From positions 1 to 42,090 of the forward strand of contig JBNJDR010000015.1 of assembly GCA_051745085.1 (NCBI GenBank): a stretch of DNA of 42,090 nucleotides. Direction: 5' to 3'. A program made the translations under genes and the position numbers. The notes beneath the pieces were generated by a model that saw only the letters and a program-made list of their open reading frames with translations, did no database searches and was not told where the DNA came from. This document shows, piece after piece, positions 1-7,885 of the stretch (positions are counted from its first letter, which is position 1; every line of letters starts with the position of its first letter). This DNA is from Halonatronomonas sp051745085 (lineage in GTDB: Bacteria; Bacillota; Halanaerobiia; Halanaerobiales; Halarsenatibacteraceae).

Positions 1-9
1 AAAAATAAG

Positions 10-38
10 TTGCTATCTATTAAATTTTATGATATTTT
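10..38 (+). promoter_or_regulatory. Possible sigma-A promoter for the GPH symporter gene
   Basis: TTGCTA at 10-15 and TATTTT at 33-38 are separated by 17 bases and lie just upstream of the AGGAGG at 58-63 that serves the symporter gene. The -10 box is poor, so this is only a plausible match. Confidence 0.3.
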
Positions 39-70
39 TATACTTAAAATACCTATAGGAGGTTGAATAA

Positions 71-1414
71 TTGAAGAAAAAATTAAACTTACCTCATTCT
101 GTCCAAATCCTCTATGGATTTGGGGTCAGCTATGCAATTGTCGACCAAATCTTTGCTCAATGGGTATTATACTATTACCTCCCCCCTTCAGCATCGGAAT
201 TAAGACCTGTATTATCACCGCTAATGATTTCATTAGCTTTAGTTATTTCTCGATTTATTGATATGATTGCCGATCCAGCTGTAGGTTATCTCTCAGATCA
301 AACAAAAACCAGGTGGGGCAGACGAATACCATATCTCGCAGTAGGAGTTTTACCATTAGCTGCAGCGACTATCGCTTTCTTCTATCCCCCCACTGCTTCA
401 AGCCAATTGATTAGATTTGGTTATTTAGCTGGAGTTGGTTCTCTTTTCTTTCTTTTTTATACCATAGTTGGAGCTCCATATAACGCTTTGATTCCTGATT
501 TAGCCCAAAATAAAGCTGATCGCTTAAACCTTTCTACCTGGCAGTCCGTTTTCCGACTTATTTATACAGCAATAGCAATGATACTCCCAGGCTGGTTGAT
601 AGTGCAGATAGGACAGGGTGATGAACAATTAGGAATAAGAAGCATGGTGGCTTTACTTTCGATTATAATGGTAATAGGGGTGCTCATCACTGTCTTAAAA
701 GTCGACGAAAAGAAATATAGTCAACCTGCTGAAACCTCAATAAAAATCAGAAAAGCTATAGGTTACATATTAAATAATAAGTCTATATTATATTATTTTG
801 CCGGGTTTACGTTTTTCTTTTTAGGTTTCAACACTTTAAGAGGATCAATAAATTACTATATAGAAGATATTATGGGATATGGCAAAACAGAAATTACCCT
901 GGCCTCTGCTTTACTATTCGGAAGTGCCGCTCTAGCATTTTATCCAGTGAACCGCATAGCCAAAAAAGCCGGCTATAAAAAACCGCTACTTATTTTTTTG
1001 ATATTTTCAAGTTTGCTTGCTCTCCTACTAACAGGAGTAGGCCGAATATTCCCTGCTGAAGTAGGATTTTTAATTTTCTTTTTATTTGGGATACCCATAG
1101 CAGGAGCTGCCTTTATATTTCCCCCAGCCATGCTTAGTGAAATCAGTTCAAGTTTTAAAACAAAAAAAAATATAAGTATTGAAGGTTTATTTTTTGGAGT
1201 CCAGGGATTTTTCTTGAAACTGGCATTTCTACTTTCAATTGCCCTTTTACCCTTACTTCTTGTCTCTGGAGGAACCAACTTCAATTGGAGTAGGGCATTA
1301 ATAGGAGAAATTAATCAAGTCACTTCTCAGGGCATTTATTCCACTTCTTATCTAGCAGCAATAGCTTTTCTAATCTCCTTCTTCTGCTATCTAGGATATC
1401 AGGAGGAAAACTGA
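71..1414 (+). CDS. GPH-family (MFS) sugar:cation symporter
   Basis: Predicted twelve-helix inner-membrane transporter of the glycoside-pentoside-hexuronide:cation symporter family, which takes up sugars with Na+ or H+. The loop after helix 2 (about residues 66-88) carries the family pattern DPAVGYLSDQTKTRWGRR, and the length (447 residues) is normal. The start is a TTG at 71, 7 bases after a perfect AGGAGG (58-63); no better ATG lies nearby. It is a single gene whose last 16 bases overlap the convergent orphan gene on the minus strand. The class II sugar-phosphate aldolase a little further on might act on a sugar it imports, but that link is inference. The substrate cannot be read from sequence. 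Confidence 0.88.
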   Translation: MKKKLNLPHSVQILYGFGVSYAIVDQIFAQWVLYYYLPPSASELRPVLSPLMISLALVISRFIDMIADPAVGYLSDQTKTRWGRRIPYLAVGVLPLAAATIAFFYPPTASSQLIRFGYLAGVGSLFFLFYTIVGAPYNALIPDLAQNKADRLNLSTWQSVFRLIYTAIAMILPGWLIVQIGQGDEQLGIRSMVALLSIIMVIGVLITVLKVDEKKYSQPAETSIKIRKAIGYILNNKSILYYFAGFTFFFLGFNTLRGSINYYIEDIMGYGKTEITLASALLFGSAALAFYPVNRIAKKAGYKKPLLIFLIFSSLLALLLTGVGRIFPAEVGFLIFFLFGIPIAGAAFIFPPAMLSEISSSFKTKKNISIEGLFFGVQGFFLKLAFLLSIALLPLLLVSGGTNFNWSRALIGEINQVTSQGIYSTSYLAAIAFLISFFCYLGYQEEN

Positions 1415-2001
1415 TCTATATGAGTTTTACCTGATGATAATATTAATTCAGCCCTATAATCTAAAGGCTGATAGCTATTTTCATTTATAATTTTTCTTAC
1501 CTCTTCTAAATAAATCACCAGGTTTTTAACCCGATGACTACGATCCTTATACCTAAAAATCCAAAAAGTTATGTAAATAAAATTTATCGCTTCCTGTTCT
1601 ATCAAACGAGAATACACACCCAGCCAAAGCACAGGATTTAAATGCTGGTCTTTAAGAAAATATGCCTGGGTTAAAGCTTCTTTCAAATAATCTCGTTTAT
1701 AGTTCAATAGAAAAATCTGGCTATTTACAAAATTAATGATATCATAAGAGTCTGGGCGGGAAATAAATTCTTCCATAATAAAATGAAATCCAATTTTCTC
1801 TTCTTCACTGGCTTTATCTGCTAAATATTCAAGTAAAACTTTTAATTTTTTTCCCAATCCTGATACCTGAATAATATCTCCATTTTCTCTAGAGTTATCT
1901 TTTTTAAACTCAGGGTTTTCTTCAACCTTAGTATTTTCTGTAGTTTTCCTCGAAACTAGGGTGTTTACCAATGTATCTATACTTGATATTTTCCCAGGCA
2001 T
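1399..2001 (-). CDS. Hypothetical protein, family not recognised
   Basis: A 200-residue protein that I cannot assign. The first ~45 residues are polar and charged and look flexible; the rest (about 50-200) is predicted largely helical with many leucine, isoleucine and aromatic residues. No signal peptide, clear membrane helix or metal-binding motif is visible. ATG 1999-2001 follows an AAAGGGGGGAG ribosome site by about 5 bases. It lies 37 bases downstream of the class II aldolase gene on the same strand, so it may be the last gene of that operon. Its 3' end overlaps the convergent symporter gene by 16 bases, which leaves no room for a separate terminator. Confidence 0.6.
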   Translation of the reverse strand: MPGKISSIDTLVNTLVSRKTTENTKVEENPEFKKDNSRENGDIIQVSGLGKKLKVLLEYLADKASEEEKIGFHFIMEEFISRPDSYDIINFVNSQIFLLNYKRDYLKEALTQAYFLKDQHLNPVLWLGVYSRLIEQEAINFIYITFWIFRYKDRSHRVKNLVIYLEEVRKIINENSYQPLDYRAELILSSGKTHIDQFSS

Positions 2002-2038
2002 GTTCTCCCCCCTTTCACTTTTAATTTATCTTTAATAA

Positions 2039-2689
2039 CTACTTTTTCTTCACCTGACCATAAGTGGAAAACTTCTTTTGCATTAATTCCATCTCCGCCT
2101 CCGATAAAATAACTGGGTCATCAATTGATTTAGCGCGCCAATAAACTTCCGCCACAAATTCAATCTCTTCTGCAACATTGAAGGCATTAGCCAGGTCAGA
2201 TGCTCCAGCTAAAAGACCATGATTTGCCAATAAGACAGCTTTCCTATTTTCGATTGACTTTAGAGCATTTTCAGCAAGCTCTTTCGTCCCATAAGTGGCA
2301 TATTCAGCACAACGGACATCTTTTCCCGCAAGAGCAATCATATAATGAGCCGGAGGTAATGGCTTCCGTAATAAGGATAAAGAAGTTGCATAAGTAGAAT
2401 GGGTATGAATCAATGCTTTTATATCTTCGCGATTTTGATAAATTAGCCTATGCATCATTTCTTCGCTTGAAGGTTCTTTATCTCCCTCAATAATTTTGCC
2501 ATCTAAATCCATTATAACAATATCAGTTGGCTTTAATTCAAAATATGGAATCCCGCTTGGGCTTATCATCATCATTTGATCATCCGGGAAAAAAATACTT
2601 AAATTGCCTCCTGTCCCTTTAGTTAAATCATGCTCAACTAATTTTTGACCATATTCAACTATTTGCTTTCTTTCATTTTTAAATAACAT
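2039..2689 (-). CDS. Class II aldolase, L-fuculose-phosphate aldolase-like
   Basis: Zinc-dependent class II aldolase/adducin-family enzyme, which cleaves a ketose 1-phosphate into dihydroxyacetone phosphate and an aldehyde. At 216 residues it matches E. coli FucA in length and motifs: phosphate-binding GTGGNLS (25-31) and SPSG (43-46), an acidic SSEE (74-77) at the catalytic glutamate, zinc ligands His95 and His97 in HTHST, and a third His157 in ANHG. The ATG follows GGAGG by 8 bases. The gene is 15 bases downstream of the CLC gene, so the two could be co-transcribed. The exact substrate (fuculose-, rhamnulose- or ribulose-phosphate, or methylthioribulose-phosphate chemistry) is not settled; no fucose or rhamnose genes are nearby. 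Confidence 0.85.
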   Translation of the reverse strand: MLFKNERKQIVEYGQKLVEHDLTKGTGGNLSIFFPDDQMMMISPSGIPYFELKPTDIVIMDLDGKIIEGDKEPSSEEMMHRLIYQNREDIKALIHTHSTYATSLSLLRKPLPPAHYMIALAGKDVRCAEYATYGTKELAENALKSIENRKAVLLANHGLLAGASDLANAFNVAEEIEFVAEVYWRAKSIDDPVILSEAEMELMQKKFSTYGQVKKK

Positions 2690-2704
2690 CTAAAAACCTC
2701 CAAA

Positions 2705-4012
2705 TTATTGGTTTCCCCCATCTCCAAAGTGATGTAGTACTTTAGCCATTTCAAAACGGCTTACATAAGATTCTCGATACAGGGTATCGCTGCGAGCAAT
2801 CCAGGCTCCAGTGAAACAAACTATCGTACCTGGGATTATTAGTTCTATTCCAAAAATCTCAGCAATCAGTATAGCAGTGGTTAACGGAATATGAGCAGCA
2901 CTACCTAAAACTCCTGCGGCACTTGCTGTAATAATTGCCAGGGGAAATTGATAATTTAAAATGCTGGCAAATATTGCACCTGAGATAGCTCCAATCGTTA
3001 AGCTGGGGGCAACAACACCACCACTACCTCCTGAACCAATGGTGAATGAAGTAGCTAAAATCTTACCGACTAATAGTAAAACCAAAAAACCTACCGTAAA
3101 TCCACCATCTACTGAAATCTGTTCTACTAAAGGCATACCTGTCCCTAAAATTATCGGTGTTGCTACAATCGCCATTAAGCCTGTCAAAGCACCACCTATA
3201 GCAGTTTGTATATATGTAGGTAATTTTATGTGCTCATTTAACTCTTCATATCCATATAAAGTTTTAATATATACTAAACTCACCAAACCTACTAATACCC
3301 CAATCCCAATAAACAATATAATATCTCTTTCTGGAACAAATAAATAATCTTTAGGTATAGGAAATTTAAACAATCTTTCTTTGCCAATTACTACAGCAAA
3401 TATGTAATAAGCAGTAATACTGGAAATCAAACTAGTAAATAAAGTATTGTATTCGATATCATCCCTGTATAATACTTCAGCTCCGAAAATACCTCCAGCT
3501 AATGGAGCGGTGAAAATCGAACCAAAAGAAGCAGCCATACCACAAATTACTATCTGCCTGGTATCAGAAAGACTTAATTTCAATTTTTTCCCAATTAAAT
3601 AACCTAACCCCCCTCCCATTTGGACCGTTGGCCCCTCTCGGCCAGCCGAACCTCCAAAAGCAATTGTAAATACAGAAGCAATTAATTTGATCGGAACTAC
3701 AATAAAATCAATTCGTCCCCAATTCTCATTATACGACTTAATTATAGCATCAGTTCCATGGCCTGCTGCTTCTGGAGCGAAGGTTGAAGTTAACCAGCCA
3801 CTTAAAAACAATCCAACAACCGGTAAAACATAGACCAACCAGCTATCTGTTAATCCAGATAATAGATCAATCCCCCAATTTAATGCTGCAGTAAATACTA
3901 CTGCAGCTAAACCGACTATAATACCCACTAATACAGCGATAAATGTCCATTTACCTATGTATTTTATTGACTCCTGGGTATCTTTTTTCACTTTGCTTAA
4001 TTTCAAATTCAT
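2705..4012 (-). CDS. CLC-family chloride channel/transporter
   Basis: Polytopic inner-membrane CLC protein of 435 residues with no cytoplasmic CBS or RCK tail. Visible motifs are GREGP (124-128) with the gating glutamate Glu126, TAPLAGGIFGAEV (168-180), and GGVVAPSL (331-338), the usual GxFxP region. In TAPLAGGIFGAEV the position that is the internal proton-transfer glutamate of H+/Cl- exchangers (E203 in E. coli ClcA) appears to be Val180, as in animal CLC channels. This suggests a passive channel or weakly coupled transporter. It is the third gene of a small-TM protein / TrkA-like / CLC group, so the nearby soluble nucleotide-binding protein may gate it. The alignment was made by eye. Confidence 0.88.
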   Translation of the reverse strand: MNLKLSKVKKDTQESIKYIGKWTFIAVLVGIIVGLAAVVFTAALNWGIDLLSGLTDSWLVYVLPVVGLFLSGWLTSTFAPEAAGHGTDAIIKSYNENWGRIDFIVVPIKLIASVFTIAFGGSAGREGPTVQMGGGLGYLIGKKLKLSLSDTRQIVICGMAASFGSIFTAPLAGGIFGAEVLYRDDIEYNTLFTSLISSITAYYIFAVVIGKERLFKFPIPKDYLFVPERDIILFIGIGVLVGLVSLVYIKTLYGYEELNEHIKLPTYIQTAIGGALTGLMAIVATPIILGTGMPLVEQISVDGGFTVGFLVLLLVGKILATSFTIGSGGSGGVVAPSLTIGAISGAIFASILNYQFPLAIITASAAGVLGSAAHIPLTTAILIAEIFGIELIIPGTIVCFTGAWIARSDTLYRESYVSRFEMAKVLHHFGDGGNQ

Positions 4013-4057
4013 TTTATATTAACCACCTTTACAAAAAAACAAAAATATTACTTGCAA

Positions 4058-4735
4058 TTACTTTAACCCTAATAATCCTCCTGCACGAGATTTCTTAGCA
4101 GGTTTCTTTAAGAAAATAACCGTATCATCTCCTTTTAATACTTCAATTTCATTGGGCATCAGATACTTTTCTTCCCTAATCACGAACATGGGGTAAACTT
4201 TATCTTCAAACAATCCAGAAAAATCATCTACTTTCATTTCCTCTAACTCATCAGCACCTTCGATTTCATTGACTTTACTTTTAGTAAATTCAACATCCAA
4301 ATGAAGATCCTGAATTAAATTAACAAAATCAACCCCTTGAAGCCGGGTAATAAACTCTGCAGATATAGCTTCAGCCGGATCTAAAATATCATCAAATTCC
4401 ATTAACTCCGCTAAATCCCTATACTCAGATCCCGTAACCTTAACCATTACTTTTTGAATTCCCATTTTCTTTGCAGCTTTAGCAGCTAAAATATTCGACT
4501 TATCATCACCGATAACAGAAATAAAAACATCAGCTTTATCTGCATCAGCTGATCTTAATACATTTGGATATGTTGCATCGCCCCATACAATATGAACTTC
4601 AGGATATCCTTCAGAAATCCATTCACATCTTTTGGCGTTTGTTTCAATCAAAGTCACCTTATATCGACTCTTCTCTGAAAATAATCTTATTAAATTTTGA
4701 CCGCTTTTATCTCCACCAGCTATTATAATATTCAC
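4058..4735 (-). CDS. TrkA/RCK-type NAD-binding regulatory protein
   Basis: Cytoplasmic protein with a Rossmann TrkA_N domain (about residues 1-125: NIIIAGGDKSG, then VTLIET and GDAT) and a TrkA_C-like C-terminal domain (about 135-218). Such proteins bind NAD(H) or ATP and gate potassium transporters. The glycine motif is degenerate: the usual GxGxxG reads GGDKSG. The open frame extends to a GTG at 4747, but GTG 4733-4735 sits 6 bases after AGGGTGGTG and gives the expected N-terminus directly on the first beta strand, so I chose it. No Trk or Ktr membrane subunit lies beside it; its partners are a two-helix membrane protein upstream and a CLC channel 45 bases downstream. A role in gating that channel is inference. 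Confidence 0.8.
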   Translation of the reverse strand: MNIIIAGGDKSGQNLIRLFSEKSRYKVTLIETNAKRCEWISEGYPEVHIVWGDATYPNVLRSADADKADVFISVIGDDKSNILAAKAAKKMGIQKVMVKVTGSEYRDLAELMEFDDILDPAEAISAEFITRLQGVDFVNLIQDLHLDVEFTKSKVNEIEGADELEEMKVDDFSGLFEDKVYPMFVIREEKYLMPNEIEVLKGDDTVIFLKKPAKKSRAGGLLGLK

Positions 4736-4781
4736 AAAAAACACCACCCTTAACTTAATTATAAATTAAAAACTAATATTT

Positions 4782-5012
4782 CTAACTAAACAGTCCCAAT
4801 ATCTGATCTAAGGCTCCTAATTCAAGCACCATATAAATTCCACCAAAAATAATGGCAGTTTTAATCGCTGAATTCTTGGCTGTTTCACTAGCCTTATCAT
4901 CTTCTTTGCCTTCTGAAATCAATCTTCTCTTTGTCAACATATACCAGACACCGCCAAAAACCACCATAGCTACAATAAGTTGAAAAACTCTTGTCCATGA
5001 TATGGCTTCCAT
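4782..5012 (-). CDS. Small two-helix membrane protein
   Basis: A 76-residue protein with two predicted membrane helices (about residues 8-26 and 50-72). A charged loop rich in Lys, Glu and Asp joins them, so both ends should face the same side of the membrane. No known family is recognised. The ATG follows a strong AGGAGG by about 8 bases, and a promoter with TTTAAA and TATAAT boxes lies upstream, so this is probably the first gene of the operon with the TrkA-type protein and the CLC channel. Its size and place suggest an accessory subunit or membrane anchor, but that is unproven. Confidence 0.6.
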   Translation of the reverse strand: MEAISWTRVFQLIVAMVVFGGVWYMLTKRRLISEGKEDDKASETAKNSAIKTAIIFGGIYMVLELGALDQILGLFS

Positions 5013-5107
5013 GATAAAACCTCCTATTATCTTACTTTTTGTTTTCTTAATAATTTTAGATTCTTATTTCTAAAAAATTCATTTGCGCTTTTTTTCACTT
5101 CTATTTA

Positions 5108-5136
5108 ATTATACCCTGAAACCACCTAATTTTAAA
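5108..5136 (-). promoter_or_regulatory. Sigma-A-like promoter of the small-TM/TrkA/CLC operon
   Basis: Reading the minus strand, TTTAAA (5131-5136) and a perfect TATAAT (5108-5113) are separated by 17 bases. They lie about 95 bases upstream of the first gene of the group. Confidence 0.5.
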
Positions 5137-5159
5137 CACAATATATGAAATTAACTTGT

Positions 5160-5873
5160 TTAATTACTTAAACCTTTTTTAGTATAGGTGAATATCAAAA
5201 ATAAAAAGGTAATTATTGTACTAAAAAGAATAATAGCTATTTGGGGTAATAAATCAATAATAGGCAAAGATTCAATCAAGGATAATTCGAGAATACGCAA
5301 ATAATAATAAGTGGGCAAGAACCTGGCTAATACGTCTATGAATTTAGGACCCATGCCCGCTAATTGAGGCACAAGCAATAATAATAAGTAAACGGGAAGA
5401 CCTACTACACCAGTAGACATTTGATTATTGGCAATTAAACCTACTATCATGCCAATAAATATGGCAAAAAGAGAGGTCAAGCCCGTAGCAAATATAACAG
5501 TCGCTTGAGTAGCAGGAGAAACCCCTGCCATAAAAGTAATTATCACAGAAATTCCTATGATTGCAATAAATGTTAGCATACCTTTTCCCACAAATACTTC
5601 AGCAGGCCGAGCCGGTGATAACATCAATACTTCAATTGTTTTCTTTTCTTTTTCTTCAGCAATTAACATCGAGGGAATGTACATGCCAACCATGACTACT
5701 AAAAATATCAACCCAAATGCAGCTCCGAACCCTTTAGGTAATTCTGACATTAAATTGTCCCACACAAAAGTGAAAAAAATAGGCATGACAAGCATCACTA
5801 ATAAATTTGAATTAGTTCTAATATCCTGCAGCTCTTTTATGATTATCGCCTTAATTATCCTAAATCTGATCAT
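5160..5873 (-). CDS. ABC-2 type transporter permease
   Basis: Integral membrane subunit (237 residues, about six helices) of an ABC-2 exporter. After the first helix comes the stretch AEEKEKKTIEVLMLSP (about 72-87), a hallmark of Na+/drug-type ABC-2 permeases such as NatB and YhaP. ATG 5871-5873 follows a GGGGG ribosome site by about 7 bases and lies inside the 3' end of the ATPase gene (14-base overlap), so the two are translationally coupled. The permease is smaller than two-subunit-size exporters and probably works as a homodimer. The substrate is unknown; drugs, sodium or envelope compounds are all possible. Confidence 0.85.
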   Translation of the reverse strand: MIRFRIIKAIIIKELQDIRTNSNLLVMLVMPIFFTFVWDNLMSELPKGFGAAFGLIFLVVMVGMYIPSMLIAEEKEKKTIEVLMLSPARPAEVFVGKGMLTFIAIIGISVIITFMAGVSPATQATVIFATGLTSLFAIFIGMIVGLIANNQMSTGVVGLPVYLLLLLVPQLAGMGPKFIDVLARFLPTYYYLRILELSLIESLPIIDLLPQIAIILFSTIITFLFLIFTYTKKGLSN

Positions 5874-6726
5874 TATCGAGCCCCCTACCTGTTAAATGAA
5901 CAAATATATCTGAAAGAGAAGGCTCCAGTGAGTGAATAGCCTTCAACCTATTTGCCTTAATCAATTCAGCAATCTTTAACCCACTCACTTCGGTATTTAA
6001 ATTAATGATTTCTTCTTCTAAACCTTCCTTATCTTCCGGCAAATAAATAATTTTAACCTTGTTGTTAGAATAACGCAGCTTTAAATCCTGGGGCTGTCCG
6101 ACTGTAATCAACTCCCCCTGGCTTAAGAAACCAATTCGATCACAGAGTTTATCTACTTCTTCCATATTATGGGATGTCAAAAGAATTGTTAAACCTTTTT
6201 CGTTTAACTTCAAGAGCAAATTATGTACTGCCTCAGCGGAAGAAGGATCTAAACCTGCTGTTGGTTCATCGAAAATCAAAACTTCCGGCTGATGGATCAG
6301 AGCCCTTAAAATTAAAACCTTCTGTTTCATACCTTTAGAAAGCTTTTTTACCTGGGTATCAAGTTCTTCTTGTAAACCTAAAGACTTAACATAAGGTTTA
6401 ATTTGCGATAACGTTTCATCATATAATCTCCCAAAGAAATCAAGGTTTTGCTGAATCGTTAAGCGCTCATAAAGGTTAGTATTTTCAGGAACTATCCCCA
6501 GCTTAGGTAATATTTCTTCCTGATTTTCTTTAACTTCCTGTTCAAAGATGTTAGCTTCTCCTTTATCCGCAAGCAGCTGACCTGTTAATATCTTAATGGT
6601 GGTAGTTTTCCCTGCCCCATTAGGTCCTAACAATCCAAATATTTCTCCTGCCTTAACTTCTAAATTAATACCTTTTAATGCTTCTCTACCATTATAAGAT
6701 TTCCTTAAATCATTAATTTTTATCAA
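5860..6726 (-). CDS. ABC-2 transporter ATP-binding protein
   Basis: ATPase subunit of the exporter (288 residues). It has Walker A GPNGAGKTT (34-42), signature LSKGMKQK (129-136), Walker B VLIFDEP (149-155) and the switch histidine in TSH (184-186). A ~75-residue C-terminal extension is typical of ABC-2 drug or sodium exporters. The start is TTG 6724-6726, about 7 bases after AGGGG; no better ATG is close. It lies 10 bases downstream of the small hydrophobic protein and overlaps the permease gene. A TetR-family regulator is encoded divergently just beyond, the common arrangement for a repressed efflux pump. Confidence 0.9.
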   Translation of the reverse strand: MIKINDLRKSYNGREALKGINLEVKAGEIFGLLGPNGAGKTTTIKILTGQLLADKGEANIFEQEVKENQEEILPKLGIVPENTNLYERLTIQQNLDFFGRLYDETLSQIKPYVKSLGLQEELDTQVKKLSKGMKQKVLILRALIHQPEVLIFDEPTAGLDPSSAEAVHNLLLKLNEKGLTILLTSHNMEEVDKLCDRIGFLSQGELITVGQPQDLKLRYSNNKVKIIYLPEDKEGLEEEIINLNTEVSGLKIAELIKANRLKAIHSLEPSLSDIFVHLTGRGLDNDQI

Positions 6727-6736
6727 TGTAATACCC

Positions 6737-7060
6737 CTAATCCGCTAATAGTCCACCAACAATTGCTCCAGCAAGTAATGGTCCTGCTTGAGTCAAAGCA
6801 GCAGCTGCGCCTCCCGCTCCTGCTAATATACCAAAAACAGGAAGACCTGTTAATAATGAAGAAACCATAAATAAAAACACACCCAATAACAATGCTGGTA
6901 ATAAGGAAGCAATTATAGCAGTTCCTAAACCCCCAGCTTTTTTACCACCAACTACACCCGCTAATAATGGTCCAATTACCGGCAGCCAAAACAACAAAGT
7001 TGCTATTATTAACATCCAGATAAAACCTCTGGTAATACTCTTTTGCTCTGATTTTTTCAC
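6737..7060 (-). CDS. Small Gly/Ala-rich membrane protein
   Basis: A 107-residue very hydrophobic protein with a charged N-terminus (residues 1-11), then about three membrane segments (12-37, 46-70, 75-104) full of glycine and alanine. Its pattern resembles DUF5518-like or glycine-zipper membrane proteins, but I cannot assign a family. The GTG start at 7058-7060 follows AGGAGG by 9 bases. It is the first gene after the promoter at 7084-7112 and precedes the ABC ATPase by 10 bases, so it is co-expressed with the exporter and may be an accessory part. Confidence 0.6.
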   Translation of the reverse strand: MKKSEQKSITRGFIWMLIIATLLFWLPVIGPLLAGVVGGKKAGGLGTAIIASLLPALLLGVFLFMVSSLLTGLPVFGILAGAGGAAAALTQAGPLLAGAIVGGLLAD

Positions 7061-7083
7061 TTTATATCGCCTCCTTATTCTTT

Positions 7084-7112
7084 ATTATACTAAGAAAGTA
7101 CTCTATAAACAA
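7084..7112 (-). promoter_or_regulatory. Promoter of the ABC-2 exporter operon
   Basis: On the minus strand TTGTTT (7107-7112) and TATAAT (7084-7089) are 17 bases apart. The spacer holds the palindrome AGTACT (7097-7102), a possible contact point for the divergent TetR regulator. A similar sequence, AATACTCC, recurs near 7132. Confidence 0.6.
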
Positions 7113-7167
7113 GAAAAGATTGCCCCGTAAAATACTCCAAACATAATAATAACCCCATATAATATGT

Positions 7168-7173
7168 TATAAT
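7168..7173 (+). promoter_or_regulatory. Probable -10 box of the tetR-type gene
   Basis: A perfect TATAAT lies 35 bases before the start of the TetR-family gene. It overlaps a short inverted repeat (TATAA / TTATA), which could serve for autorepression. No convincing -35 box is seen 17 bases upstream. Confidence 0.4.
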
Positions 7174-7207
7174 AGAAATAGAAATTTTTTAAAGGAGGTA
7201 AATCTTA

Positions 7208-7810
7208 ATGGCTCAACGCACTGATATGGATAAAAAAATATTAAATACGGCTCTCCATGCCTTCGCAAATAATGGATATGATGGAACGTCTATGCGAGAC
7301 ATAGCTTCAGAGGTAGGCATACAGCAAAGTTCGATATATAATCACTTTGAAAGTAAAGAAGATATTCTTTTAAAGCTTTTTCGAAAATTTGGCCCTGTCA
7401 CTATTGCTACGCGCTTAAGACAGGAAAAACTAATAAGAGATATGGATAATGGCAGGGAATTTCTAGAAAAAGTACTTAAAGAATATTTTCGTTTAAGTCT
7501 TAATGAAGATGAACGAGATTTTTTCAGAATTTTAATCAGAGAACATACCCGGGAACCAGTCCGTTCAATCTTAAGACGGAGATTTTTGAAAGATTTACGT
7601 CACTTTTTTAATCGAGCATTTAATAAAATGAAAAATAGAAAAGAAATTAAAATTATTGAAACAGAAATCCTGACTGAAGAATTTTTGGGATATCTGGTAT
7701 TTAGTGAATTCGAGCATATTCTAAGAAATTATACTCTCGAAGAAGGAGAAATTTTGGAAAAAAGAACCCAAAGACACCTTGATTTCTTTTGGGAAGCGAT
7801 AAAAAAGTAA
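7208..7810 (+). CDS. TetR/AcrR-family transcriptional regulator
   Basis: Dimeric DNA-binding repressor of 200 residues. The N-terminal helix-turn-helix covers about residues 8-55 and has the family pattern (FANNGYDGTSMRDIASEVG, then SSIYNHFESKEDIL). The C-terminal helical part should bind an unknown ligand. ATG 7208 follows AAAGGAGG. The gene is divergent from the small membrane protein/ABC-2 exporter operon with 147 bases between them, so it most likely represses that exporter and itself; this is inference from the usual layout. A bidirectional terminator follows it. Confidence 0.88.
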   Translation: MAQRTDMDKKILNTALHAFANNGYDGTSMRDIASEVGIQQSSIYNHFESKEDILLKLFRKFGPVTIATRLRQEKLIRDMDNGREFLEKVLKEYFRLSLNEDERDFFRILIREHTREPVRSILRRRFLKDLRHFFNRAFNKMKNRKEIKIIETEILTEEFLGYLVFSEFEHILRNYTLEEGEILEKRTQRHLDFFWEAIKK

Positions 7811-7820
7811 ATTTAATGAA

Positions 7821-7858
7821 TAAAAGAGCCCAATATAATTTCAGGGCTCTTTTATTGT
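7821..7858. terminator. Bidirectional intrinsic terminator
   Basis: An 11-bp perfect stem (7821-7831 with 7844-7854, TAAAAGAGCCC against GGGCTCTTTTA) has a 12-base loop and T-rich tracts on both sides. It sits between the convergent tetR-type and abrB-type genes and can end transcription in both directions. Confidence 0.85.
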
Positions 7859-7885
7859 TTTAGAAAATTAATTTTTTCAAAAAAG

